From positions 1 through 13,464 of the forward strand of contig SLNF01000211.1 of assembly GCA_007133145.1 (NCBI GenBank): a stretch of DNA of 13,464 bases. Reading direction: 5' to 3'. The notes under the pieces are model-generated. The model made no database searches and had not been told where the DNA came from. It worked only from the letters and a program-made list of their open reading frames with translations. The position numbers and the translations under genes are program-made. Shown piece after piece: positions 1-6,602 of this stretch (its first letter is position 1; every line of letters begins with the position of its first letter). The stretch is from Nitriliruptorales bacterium (GTDB taxonomy: Bacteria > Actinomycetota > Nitriliruptoria > Euzebyales > Egibacteraceae).

Positions 1-398
1 ACCGCCTCAACACCCCCGAGGCGTGCGACGGCATCTGCGACTACGACATCGCGCTCTTCGCCTGGGTCGGCTCGCCGGACCCCACGGCCAACCGCAACAT
101 CTACGGCTGTGACTTCGAGGAGGGCGAGGACCCGCAGCCCCGTCCGCAGAACTGGACGGTGTGGTGCGACGAGGAGGCCAGCGCCCTCATGGACGAGGCC
201 GCCCAGACCGTCGACGCCGACGAGCAGGCGGCGCTGTGGAACGAGGTCGCCGAGATGATGTCGGAGGGCGTGCCGATCGTGCCGCTCTTCCAGCAGCCCC
301 AGCTCCTCGCCTGGGACGACACGATCACCGGCCCGCAGCTCAACGCCACGAACCAGACGCAGTTCTGGAACTCGGCCGAGTGGGCGATGACGCAGTAG
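1..398 (+). CDS. Family 5 ABC transporter substrate-binding protein, C-terminal part (5' end outside window)
   Basis: The reading frame is open from base 3 to a TAG at 396-398 and gives the last 131 residues; the start lies upstream of the window. The segment matches the C-terminal lobe of SBP_bac_5 (DppA/OppA) proteins: a FAWVGSPDPTAN block, then NWTVWCDEEASALMDEA, a helix DEQAALWNEV, and the VPIVPLFQQPQLLAWD strand that precedes the end in this family. Known role: such proteins are secreted or lipid-anchored and hand peptides, or sometimes nickel or sugars, to a DppBCDF-type importer; the ligand cannot be read here. It is followed by two permeases and two ATPases on the same strand, so it is most likely the dedicated receptor of that importer. 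Odd: four cysteines (fragment residues 8, 12, 36 and 55) suggest disulfides in an exported protein. No signal peptide can be checked because the N-terminus is missing. Confidence 0.9.
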   Translation, partial: RLNTPEACDGICDYDIALFAWVGSPDPTANRNIYGCDFEEGEDPQPRPQNWTVWCDEEASALMDEAAQTVDADEQAALWNEVAEMMSEGVPIVPLFQQPQLLAWDDTITGPQLNATNQTQFWNSAEWAMTQ

Positions 399-454
399 CA
401 CGCGCAGCACCGGCTCCAACGTGACGGGGCCGGGGGGCAGGCGCTAGCCTCGCA

Positions 455-482
455 CCGGTGGCCGCCAGACGGCGGTCACCGG
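455..482 (+). other. Intergenic hairpin between binding-protein and permease genes
   Basis: The 163-base gap (399-561) contains an inverted repeat. Bases 455-466 (CCGGTGGCCGCC) pair with 471-482 (GGCGGTCACCGG) around a 4-base loop AGAC, giving 12 pairs with one G-T wobble. No T-run follows, so it is not a standard intrinsic terminator. Inference: it may be a partial terminator or a 3'-end stabiliser that keeps binding-protein mRNA more abundant than permease mRNA, as in other periplasmic-type importer operons. The rest of the gap is GC-rich with no other signal seen except the ribosome site at its end. Confidence 0.5.
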
Positions 483-544
483 GCCCCCGGCCCCGTTCCG
501 CGTTCCGGGGTCCCGCAGCCCCCGGGCCCGCACGGTCGCCCAGT

Positions 545-553
545 GGAGAAGGA
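545..553 (+). promoter_or_regulatory. Ribosome binding site of the first permease gene
   Basis: GGAGAAGGA lies 8 bases before the GTG at 562 and decides that start for the permease gene. Confidence 0.7.
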
Positions 554-561
554 CCGGCCAC

Positions 562-1536
562 GTGTTCCAGTACGCCCTCAGGCGCATGCTCATCTCGATC
601 CCGGTCATCGTGCTGGCCACCTTCATCATCTTCGGCGCGGTCACGATCACCGGCGACCCGCTGCAGGAGCTCCGCCAGGCGCCCAACATCACCCAGGAGC
701 AGATCGACCAGATCCGGGAGTCGCGAGGCCTCGACCAGCCGTTCTACGTGCAGTACTGGCGGTGGGTCACCGACATCCCCGCCGCGGGCTTCGGGGACTA
801 CCTCCTCTCCCCGCGACCGATCTGGCCCGACCTCCAGCGCGTCATGGGCAACACCCTCCAGCTCGTCATCGCCGCGGAGGTCCTCGCCTTCGTCGTCGCG
901 ATCGCGCTGGGCACGATCTCCGCGAAGCGGCAGTACAGCGTCTTCGACTACGCCACGACGACGATCAGCTTCTTCGGCTACTCGATGCCGTCGTTCTGGT
1001 TCGCCCTCATCCTCCAGCTCATCGTCGTGCAGATCTTCTTCGCGACGGGGGTGCGGGTCTTCCCGATCGCGAACCTCTCCTCGGCCGATCCCGGCACGGG
1101 CATCGCGTTCGCGCTCGACCGCATGCACCACCTCGTCCTGCCGGTGATCTCGCTCGCGATCTTCTCCATCGCGAGCTACAGCCGCTACATGCGCGCCTCC
1201 ATGCTCGAGGTCATCAACTCCGACTACGTCCGCACCGCGCGGGCGAAGGGGCTGCGCGAGGGCAAGATCACCACCCGTCACGCGATGCGCAACGCGCTCA
1301 TCCCGACGATCACCGTCGCGGCCCTGTCCTTCGGCACGCTCATGTCGGGGGCGATCGTCATCGAGACGGTCTTCGGCCTCGACGGGATGGGCCGCTACTT
1401 CATCCTCCAGTTGGGCCGCCGCGACCCCTACCCGATCATGGCCTGGCTCGTCATCGTCTCGGTGATCATCGTCATCTTCAACCTCATCGCCGACCTCATC
1501 TACGGCTACCTCGACCCAAGGATCCGGTATGACTGA
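562..1536 (+). CDS. DppB/OppB-type ABC importer permease
   Basis: This 324-residue inner-membrane permease is of usual length for DppB/OppB (about 305-340). It starts at GTG 562 behind a good GGAGAAGGA site, and MFQYALRRMLISIPVI is the typical first transmembrane start. Hydrophobic segments lie near residues 9-29, 98-119, 136-160, 190-209, 250-270 and 293-315. That gives six spans with the large external loop after the first, as in this family. The EAA-type coupling loop that docks on the ATPase is SDYVRTARAKGLREGKI (about 220-236), and the family-typical VIETVFGLDGMGR lies near 266-278. The protein forms the channel together with the next gene's product. The end overlaps the next gene by eight bases, implying translational coupling. 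Substrate is probably a peptide, but homologues also carry nickel, oligosaccharides or glutathione, so no finer call is made. Confidence 0.95.
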   Translation: MFQYALRRMLISIPVIVLATFIIFGAVTITGDPLQELRQAPNITQEQIDQIRESRGLDQPFYVQYWRWVTDIPAAGFGDYLLSPRPIWPDLQRVMGNTLQLVIAAEVLAFVVAIALGTISAKRQYSVFDYATTTISFFGYSMPSFWFALILQLIVVQIFFATGVRVFPIANLSSADPGTGIAFALDRMHHLVLPVISLAIFSIASYSRYMRASMLEVINSDYVRTARAKGLREGKITTRHAMRNALIPTITVAALSFGTLMSGAIVIETVFGLDGMGRYFILQLGRRDPYPIMAWLVIVSVIIVIFNLIADLIYGYLDPRIRYD

Positions 1537-2512
1537 CGACGTGCGCCAACGCGACGAGGCTCGCGCCGCCGCCGGTCAGGGCGTGCCGCCGGCGGGCGAG
1601 AACGTCGATCAGCGCCTCGCCGACGAGGTCGACGCCACCGAGGGCATCGCCATCGAGTCGCGGAGCCAGTGGCAGCTCTTCCGTCGGAAGTTCGTGCGCC
1701 ACAAGCTCGCGATGGGCAGCCTCATCTTCCTACTGCTCGTCACCTTCGCCGCCTTCAACGCCCAGTGGGTCGCGCCGTACGAGTACGACGAGATCAACGT
1801 CGTCATGCGCTCGACGCCGCCGACCCTCGAGCAGAACCACTTCTTCGGCACCGACCAGCTCGGACGGGACTACTTCAGCCGTGTGCTCTTCGGCACGAGG
1901 ACCTCGCTCATCGCCGCCGGGGTCGCGGGGATCATCGCCGTCATCGTCGGCACGACGATCGGGGCCGTCGCCGGCTTCTACCGCGGCTGGATCGACTCGC
2001 TGCTCATGCGGCTCACCGACCTCGTCCTCATCGTCCCGCTCCTCGCCATCCTCCTCGTCGCCGCGACGTTCTTCGGGCGGGGGCAGCCCTTCCGCGTGGC
2101 GGTGATCATCGGCCTGCTCGTGTGGGTCTCCCTCGCCCGGATCGTGCGCGGGGTCTTCCTCTCCCTGCGCGAGAAGGAATTCGTGCAGGCCGCGCGCGCC
2201 TCGGGCGCGACCGACCTCCGGATCATCTTCCGACACATGCTGCCCAACACCGTCGGGCCGATCGTCGTCAACCTCACGCTCACCCTCGCTGCGGTCATCA
2301 TCCTCGAGGCCACCCTCGCCTTCCTCGGCCTCGGGGTGAACCCACCCGAGCCGGCCCTCGGGCTGCTCATCGAGGAGGGGCGCAGCTCCATGCAGACGCA
2401 GTGGTGGCTCATCCTCATGCCCGGCCTCACGCTCGTCGCGATCGCCCTCGCGATCAACTTCGTCGGTGACGGCCTCCGCGACGCCCTCGACCCGACCCAG
2501 CGCGAGAGCTAG
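1529..2512 (+). CDS. DppC/OppC-type ABC importer permease
   Basis: This is a 327-residue partner permease. The ATG at 1529 lies inside the end of the previous permease gene, with AAGGAT (1518-1523) six bases before it. Residues 1-48 are a charged, Ala/Asp/Glu-rich cytoplasmic extension, longer than in Escherichia coli DppC. The OppC N-terminal segment WQLFRRKFVRHKLA (48-61) and the first membrane span (about 62-80) follow. The hallmark HFFGTDQLGRDYFSRVLFG stands at 104-122. Further spans are near 127-149, 163-180, 190-206, 245-266 and 295-312. The coupling loop is EFVQAARASGATD (217-229), and the family motif EATLAFLGLGVNPP (260-273) is intact. It should form a heterodimer with the upstream permease. 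A 46-base gap leads to the first ATPase gene. Confidence 0.95.
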   Translation: MTDDVRQRDEARAAAGQGVPPAGENVDQRLADEVDATEGIAIESRSQWQLFRRKFVRHKLAMGSLIFLLLVTFAAFNAQWVAPYEYDEINVVMRSTPPTLEQNHFFGTDQLGRDYFSRVLFGTRTSLIAAGVAGIIAVIVGTTIGAVAGFYRGWIDSLLMRLTDLVLIVPLLAILLVAATFFGRGQPFRVAVIIGLLVWVSLARIVRGVFLSLREKEFVQAARASGATDLRIIFRHMLPNTVGPIVVNLTLTLAAVIILEATLAFLGLGVNPPEPALGLLIEEGRSSMQTQWWLILMPGLTLVAIALAINFVGDGLRDALDPTQRES

Positions 2513-2547
2513 CGACCGTGGCATCCGCGCCCTGCTCCCCCACCGCC

Positions 2548-2553
2548 GAGGTG
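2548..2553 (+). promoter_or_regulatory. Ribosome binding site fixing the start of the first ATPase
   Basis: GAGGTG sits five bases before GTG 2559. The same frame is open back to a GTG at 2466 inside the upstream permease gene, but that would add 31 residues rich in Arg, Ala and Ser with no family match. The 2559 start is preferred because the protein then begins VTEPLLSIRNLVTEF, the usual DppD opening. Confidence 0.6.
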
Positions 2554-2558
2554 CGAAC

Positions 2559-3602
2559 GTGACCGAGCCGCTCCTGTCCATCCGCAACCTCGTCACCGAG
2601 TTCGACACCCCCGACGGCGTCGTCTCCGCCGTCGACGGCGTCTCCTACGACGTCTACCCGGGCGAGACCGTCGGCGTCGTCGGTGAGTCCGGCTCCGGCA
2701 AGTCCGTCACGGTCATGACCGTCCTCGGGCTCGTCAGCCAGCCGCCGGGCCGCATCGCCGGCGGTGAGATCCTCCTCGAGGGCCGCGACCTGCTCACGCT
2801 GAGCGCGAAGGAGATGCGCAAGGTCCGGGGCGACGAGATCGCGATGATCTTCCAGGACCCGATGACCTCGCTCAACCCGGTGCTCACCGTCGGCACCCAG
2901 CTCAGCGAGGCGCTCCTCGTCCACAACGACCTCAGCGACAAGCAGGCCCGTGAGCGTGTCGTCGGCCTGCTCGAGCTCGTCGGCGTGCCGAACGCCGATC
3001 AGCGCTTCGACCAGTACCCGCACGAGTACTCCGGCGGGATGCGCCAGCGCGCGATGATCGCCATGGCGATCGCCAACCAGCCGAAGGTCCTCATCGCCGA
3101 TGAGCCGACGACCGCCCTCGACGTCACGATCCAGGCGCAGGTCCTCGAGGTGCTCGAGAACGCGAAGCGCGAAACGAACGCGGGGACGATCCTCATCACC
3201 CACGACCTCGGGCTCATCGCCGAGATGGCCGACCGCGTCGTCGTGATGTACGGCGGCAAGGTCGTGGAGATGGGCACCGTCGAGGAGATCTTCCACGAGC
3301 CCCGCCACCCCTACACGCTCGGCCTGCTGTCGAGCCTGCCGCGGCTCGACGTCGACCTCGAGCGCCTCGAGCCGATCGTCGGCTCCCCGCCGAGCCTCAT
3401 CAACCTGCCGACCGGCTGCGCGTTCCATCCGCGCTGTGGGCTGGGGCGGGGACGCCAGCGCTGTCGCCGGGAGGTCCCCGAGCTCGTGAGCGTCGGCGAC
3501 GGGCACGTCGCGGCCTGCCACTACACCGACGAGATGGCCGGGGAGATCAGCCGCGTGGAGCAAGAGACCGGCGCGGCCTTCGGCAAGGGTGGTGCCGCAT
3601 GA
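2559..3602 (+). CDS. DppD/OppD-type ABC importer ATPase
   Basis: This 347-residue cytoplasmic ATPase drives the importer. From GTG 2559 the domains are Walker A GESGSGKS (42-49), Q-loop MIFQDPMTSLNP (97-106), ABC signature YSGGMRQR (157-164), Walker B VLIADEP (177-183) with TTALD, and switch histidine ITHD (H215). After about residue 240 comes the oligopeptide/dipeptide C-terminal domain with HPYTLGLLSSLP and a cysteine set (CAFHPRC, then a later C and an AACHY). These cysteines bind an iron-sulfur cluster in some homologues. The FQDPMTSLNP and SGGMRQR forms are typical of OppD/DppD rather than OppF. The stop overlaps the next start as ATGA (3599-3602), so the two ATPases are almost certainly translated in a coupled way and pair as a heterodimer. 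Confidence 0.95.
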   Translation: MTEPLLSIRNLVTEFDTPDGVVSAVDGVSYDVYPGETVGVVGESGSGKSVTVMTVLGLVSQPPGRIAGGEILLEGRDLLTLSAKEMRKVRGDEIAMIFQDPMTSLNPVLTVGTQLSEALLVHNDLSDKQARERVVGLLELVGVPNADQRFDQYPHEYSGGMRQRAMIAMAIANQPKVLIADEPTTALDVTIQAQVLEVLENAKRETNAGTILITHDLGLIAEMADRVVVMYGGKVVEMGTVEEIFHEPRHPYTLGLLSSLPRLDVDLERLEPIVGSPPSLINLPTGCAFHPRCGLGRGRQRCRREVPELVSVGDGHVAACHYTDEMAGEISRVEQETGAAFGKGGAA

Positions 3603-4669
3603 GCGCCGAGCCGATCACCGGGGGTGCGGCGGAGGCCCCGGTGCCCGAGGCGCAGCTCCACGAGCGCGCACCGCTCGGGCACGAGATCCTCAGGGTCGAG
3701 TCGCTCACGAAGCACTTCCCGATCCGGGGTGGGCTGTTCAGCCGCCAGGTCGGCACCGTCCAGGCGGTCGACGACGTGAGCTTCGACGTCAAGGCCGGTG
3801 AGACCGTCGGCCTCGTCGGGGAGTCCGGCTGTGGCAAATCGACGACCGGTCGCTGCATCGTCCGGCTCCTCGATCCCACCGGCGGACGCATCCTCTTCAA
3901 GGGCCACGACCTCGCCGACCTCTCGAGCAGGCGCATGCGCCAGATGCGCCGTGAGATCCAGATGGTCTTCCAGGATCCCTACGCGAGCCTCAACCCGCGG
4001 ATGACGGTGAACGAGATCATCGCCGAGCCCCTGCGGATCTACGGGCGCTACCGCGGGGGCCAGGGGGTCGACCGCGTCAAGGAGCTGCTCGGGACGGTGG
4101 GGCTCAACCCCGAGCACCGCAACCGCTTCCCCCACGAGTTCAGCGGCGGGCAGCGCCAGCGCATCGGCATCGCCCGCGCCCTCGCCCTCGACCCGCAACT
4201 GCTCGTGCTCGACGAGCCGGTCAGCGCCCTCGACGTCTCGATCCAGGCCCAGGTCATCAACCTCCTCGAGGAGCTGCAGGACGAGCTCGGGCTCGCCTAC
4301 CTCTTCATCGCCCACGACCTCTCGGTGGTCCGGCACATCTCCGACCGCGTCGCGGTGATGTACCTCGGCAAGATCGTCGAGTTCGGCACGAAACAGGAGA
4401 TCTTCGACAACCCGACCCACCCCTACACCCAGGCCCTGCTCTCGGCGGTGCCGATCACCGACCCGTCGCAACGCGGCAGACGCGAGCGCATCGTCCTCGA
4501 GGGCGACGTGCCGAGCCCGTCGAACCCGCCGTCCGGCTGCCGCTTCCGCACGCGCTGCTGGAAGGCCGAGGAGATCTGCGCCACCGAGGAGCCCGCGCTC
4601 GTCGACCGCTTCGGCCACGGCCACCCCAGCGCCTGTCACTTCGCCGACCCGCGGGGCGACGTCCGTTAG
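3599..4669 (+). CDS. DppF/OppF-type ABC importer ATPase
   Basis: This is the 356-residue second ATPase. ATG 3599 is shared with the previous stop; AAGGG (3585-3589) nine bases upstream serves as ribosome site. An Ala/Glu/Pro-rich leader of about 28 residues precedes the ABC domain. Visible motifs are LTKHFPIRGGLF (36-47, typical of DppF/OppF), Walker A GESGCGKS (74-81), Q-loop VFQDPYASLNPRM (123-135), signature FSGGQRQR (181-188), Walker B LLVLDEP (201-207) with VSALD, and H-loop IAHD (H239). The C-terminal HPYTQALLSAVP block and cysteine motif CRFRTRC...C...C form the oligopeptide-type tail. It completes the five-gene importer. Its TAG overlaps the stop of the oppositely transcribed lipoprotein gene by four bases, so no terminator fits between them. 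Confidence 0.95.
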   Translation: MSAEPITGGAAEAPVPEAQLHERAPLGHEILRVESLTKHFPIRGGLFSRQVGTVQAVDDVSFDVKAGETVGLVGESGCGKSTTGRCIVRLLDPTGGRILFKGHDLADLSSRRMRQMRREIQMVFQDPYASLNPRMTVNEIIAEPLRIYGRYRGGQGVDRVKELLGTVGLNPEHRNRFPHEFSGGQRQRIGIARALALDPQLLVLDEPVSALDVSIQAQVINLLEELQDELGLAYLFIAHDLSVVRHISDRVAVMYLGKIVEFGTKQEIFDNPTHPYTQALLSAVPITDPSQRGRRERIVLEGDVPSPSNPPSGCRFRTRCWKAEEICATEEPALVDRFGHGHPSACHFADPRGDVR

Positions 4670-6267
4670 TCGGCGACGACGTCGACACGCTCGAGGTCCG
4701 CGCGTCCGGTCGGCTCGGCGGCAAAGCCCTCGACGCGCTCACCGACGACGAGACGTCCGGTGGGGAACAGCAGCGGGATCGTCGCCTGCTCGCGGCCGAG
4801 CCCAAGGGTCTCCGCCGAGCGCAGCAGCGCGAAGCGCTCCTCGCGGTCGGTCGTCGCGAGTGCCTCGTCGATGAGGTCGTCGACCTCCTCGCTCGCGAAA
4901 CCCCCGGGGTTGCCGCCGGCGAGCCCCGCCGAGGCGGAGTGCAGCAACGGCACGACGACGTCCTCAGGGCTTGGGTGCTCCAGCGTCCAGCCGTAGCGGT
5001 AGAGCGCCGCACGACCGTCCTCGATCGCATCGTAGAGCTCGGCGGTCCCGACTTCGCGGACCTCGAGGGTGACGCCGACCGCGGCGAGGTCGGCCTGGAG
5101 GCGCTCGGCGAGCAGCCGGTGCCCCCCGCCACGGTCGATCCAGAGCTCGAGCGCGTCGATGCCGCGCTCGGCGAAGACCCGCTCGGCGGCGTTCGGCGCG
5201 TGCAGGCAGGTGCTGCAGGACGACGCCGCGCCCCCGGGCACCGAGCGCGGCGTGAGCCCGCGGGCGATGGCCGCCGCCTCGTCGGCGACGCCTTCGACGA
5301 GGGCGTCACGGTCGATCGCGAAGCTCAGGGCCCGCCGCACGGCGGTCTCGTCGAAGGGTGGCGCGTCGAGGCGCAGGCCGAGGAGGTAGACCTGCGCGGC
5401 CTCGCCCCCGAGGACGCCGGGGCCGGTGCGCCCGTCCTCGGCGAGGCCGTAGCGCTCCTCGGCCTCGGCGAGCGCGCCCTCGGGCACCGTGGCGAGATCG
5501 ACTCGGCCCTGCTGGAAGGCGATGTAGCCGGTCGTCGGGTCGGTGAAGCGGAAGAGCACCTCCTCGGGCCCCTGCCGTCCCTCGCGGCGGTGCAACCTGG
5601 CGAACGCCCCCGGCGACCACGGCTCCCGCACCTCGTAGGCTCCCGCACCCACGGGCTGCCCGGCGAACCCCTCCGGGTCGGCACGGTAGGTCGCCTCCGG
5701 TACCGGCGCGAGCGAGGGGTGGGCGAGGACGACCGCAAGGTCGGCGCGCGGGCGCTCGAGCAGCACCTGCAGCGTCCGCTCACCGTGGACGAGCACGCCG
5801 TCGAGCCCGTCGGCCTCGCCGCGAGCGAGCGGCTCGTAGCCACGGACGTCGCGCAGGTGCGGGGCGACGCGACCCTCCCGCACGCCCTCCTCCCAGGTGA
5901 ACCGCACGTCGGCAGCGGTCACCGGGGTGCCGTCGTGGAAGGTCGCATCGGGGCGGATGCGGAAGGTCCACACCTTCGCGCGGGCATCGTGGCGCCAGTG
6001 CTCAGCGAGTGCCGGCGCGGGCTCGAGGTCCTCGTCGAGTCGGGTGAGGCCGTCGAAGACCGCGTCGGCGATCCGCAACTCGTCGGTGCTCGTCGCGAGC
6101 GGCGGGACGATCGCCTCGACCTCGCCGACCGCCCAGCGCAGCACCGTGGCAGGCGGCCCACCGGCCTCGGGGGGCTCGTCGAGCAGGGGTTCGCGGGCTG
6201 CCTCCTCCTCGGCCCGGCAGGCCACGAGCGCGAGGAGCAGGACGAGCAGCGCGCCGAGGCGACGCAT
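4666..6267 (-). CDS. Family 5 substrate-binding lipoprotein (second copy, downstream of secG)
   Basis: This is a 533-residue exported lipoprotein. Residues 1-16 form a signal peptide with a two-arginine start and a Leu/Val core. The lipobox LVAC places the lipid-bearing cysteine at 17. SBP_bac_5 marks are ELRIADAVFDGLTRLDEDL (63-81), the signature TFHDGTPVTAADVRFTWEEG (109-128), VGAGAYEVREP (206-216), FTDPTTGYIAFQQGRVDL (241-258), RRALSFAIDRDALVEGV (311-327) and TIPLLFPTGRLVV (496-508). Length is normal for the family. An SSCSTC pair (351, 354) lies in the second lobe. It starts 13 bases after secG, so it probably shares that transcript. It runs tail-to-tail into a complete importer operon that already has its own binding protein. 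Either it supplies a second specificity to that importer or it serves another transporter; the sequence cannot decide. Confidence 0.92.
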   Translation of the reverse strand: MRRLGALLVLLLALVACRAEEEAAREPLLDEPPEAGGPPATVLRWAVGEVEAIVPPLATSTDELRIADAVFDGLTRLDEDLEPAPALAEHWRHDARAKVWTFRIRPDATFHDGTPVTAADVRFTWEEGVREGRVAPHLRDVRGYEPLARGEADGLDGVLVHGERTLQVLLERPRADLAVVLAHPSLAPVPEATYRADPEGFAGQPVGAGAYEVREPWSPGAFARLHRREGRQGPEEVLFRFTDPTTGYIAFQQGRVDLATVPEGALAEAEERYGLAEDGRTGPGVLGGEAAQVYLLGLRLDAPPFDETAVRRALSFAIDRDALVEGVADEAAAIARGLTPRSVPGGAASSCSTCLHAPNAAERVFAERGIDALELWIDRGGGHRLLAERLQADLAAVGVTLEVREVGTAELYDAIEDGRAALYRYGWTLEHPSPEDVVVPLLHSASAGLAGGNPGGFASEEVDDLIDEALATTDREERFALLRSAETLGLGREQATIPLLFPTGRLVVGERVEGFAAEPTGRADLERVDVVAD

Positions 6268-6276
6268 GCCCGCGCG

Positions 6277-6282
6277 CCTCCT
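6277..6282 (-). promoter_or_regulatory. Ribosome binding site of the lipoprotein gene overlapping the secG stop
   Basis: On the minus strand a perfect AGGAGG spans 6282-6277, nine bases before ATG 6267. It overlaps the secG TAG (6283-6281) by two bases, which supports co-transcription of secG and the lipoprotein gene. Confidence 0.7.
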
Positions 6283-6514
6283 AGGCCAGGCGCAGCGCGA
6301 GGACGATCGTCGTGGTGGCGAAGAGGACCCCGGTCACCACGGTGAGCCGGTCGAGGTTGCGCTCGACGAGGGTCGACCCGGCGATGCTCGTCCCGCCGGA
6401 GCCACCCCCGAACATGTCGGAGAGGCCGCCACCACGCCCGGACTTGAGGAGGATGAGCATGATGAGCAGGAGCGACACGAGGACGTGGAAGACGATGAGC
6501 ACGCCGGTGAGCAC
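6281..6514 (-). CDS. secG: Preprotein translocase subunit SecG
   Basis: This 77-residue membrane protein of the SecYEG translocon aids protein export through SecY. It starts at GTG 6514 with GGAGG (6525-6521) six bases before it. Two hydrophobic spans lie at about residues 3-23 and 56-75. Between them is the Gly-rich loop KSGRGGGLSDMFGGGSGG, the clearest SecG signature, and then TLVERNLDRLT. Length agrees with actinobacterial SecG (about 75-85). Its position behind tpiA follows the usual order in the phylum, but here the repressor/protease pair intervenes. The substrate-binding lipoprotein follows 13 bases later. Confidence 0.93.
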   Translation of the reverse strand: MLTGVLIVFHVLVSLLLIMLILLKSGRGGGLSDMFGGGSGGTSIAGSTLVERNLDRLTVVTGVLFATTTIVLALRLA

Positions 6515-6547
6515 GCGGGACCTCCGAGCAGGCGCTGGTTCCCCGCG

Positions 6548-6553
6548 ATGCTA
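6548..6553 (-). promoter_or_regulatory. Weak candidate -10 element before secG
   Basis: In the 88-base gap upstream of secG, the minus strand reads TAGCAT at 6553-6548, fitting the loose actinobacterial TANNNT form. It would give a leader of about 27 bases. No recognisable -35 is found at a 17-18 base spacing (GGGCCC-like GC instead), so this is only a candidate. It matters because secG is separated from the glycolytic genes by a probable terminator. Confidence 0.22.
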
Positions 6554-6572
6554 GCAGCCCGACGGGCACCCG

Positions 6573-6600
6573 GGGGCCGGGCAGGGCCGGCAGGGGCCCC
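6573..6600 (-). terminator. Possible GC hairpin after the M56 gene
   Basis: Just past the M56 gene stop (6605-6603, minus strand), GGGGCC and GGCCCC (6573-6578 and 6595-6600) form a perfect 6-pair inverted repeat with a 16-base loop. No T-run follows. It could weaken read-through into secG, but in DNA this GC-rich such short repeats arise easily. Confidence 0.25.
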
Positions 6601-6602
6601 GT

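Noticed and set aside
340..1281. Minus-strand frame opposite the first permease gene
   Set aside because: It is rich in Arg, Asp and Glu without motifs, and the plus strand encodes a clear permease.
2466..2558. Upstream GTG start for the first ATPase gene
   Set aside because: It would overlap the permease gene by 47 bases and add a motif-less leader; GTG 2559 has a better ribosome site and the expected first residues.
4939..6345. A 468-codon plus-strand frame opposite the lipoprotein gene
   Set aside because: Composition is that of an antisense shadow, while the minus strand encodes a full lipoprotein with signal peptide and family signature.
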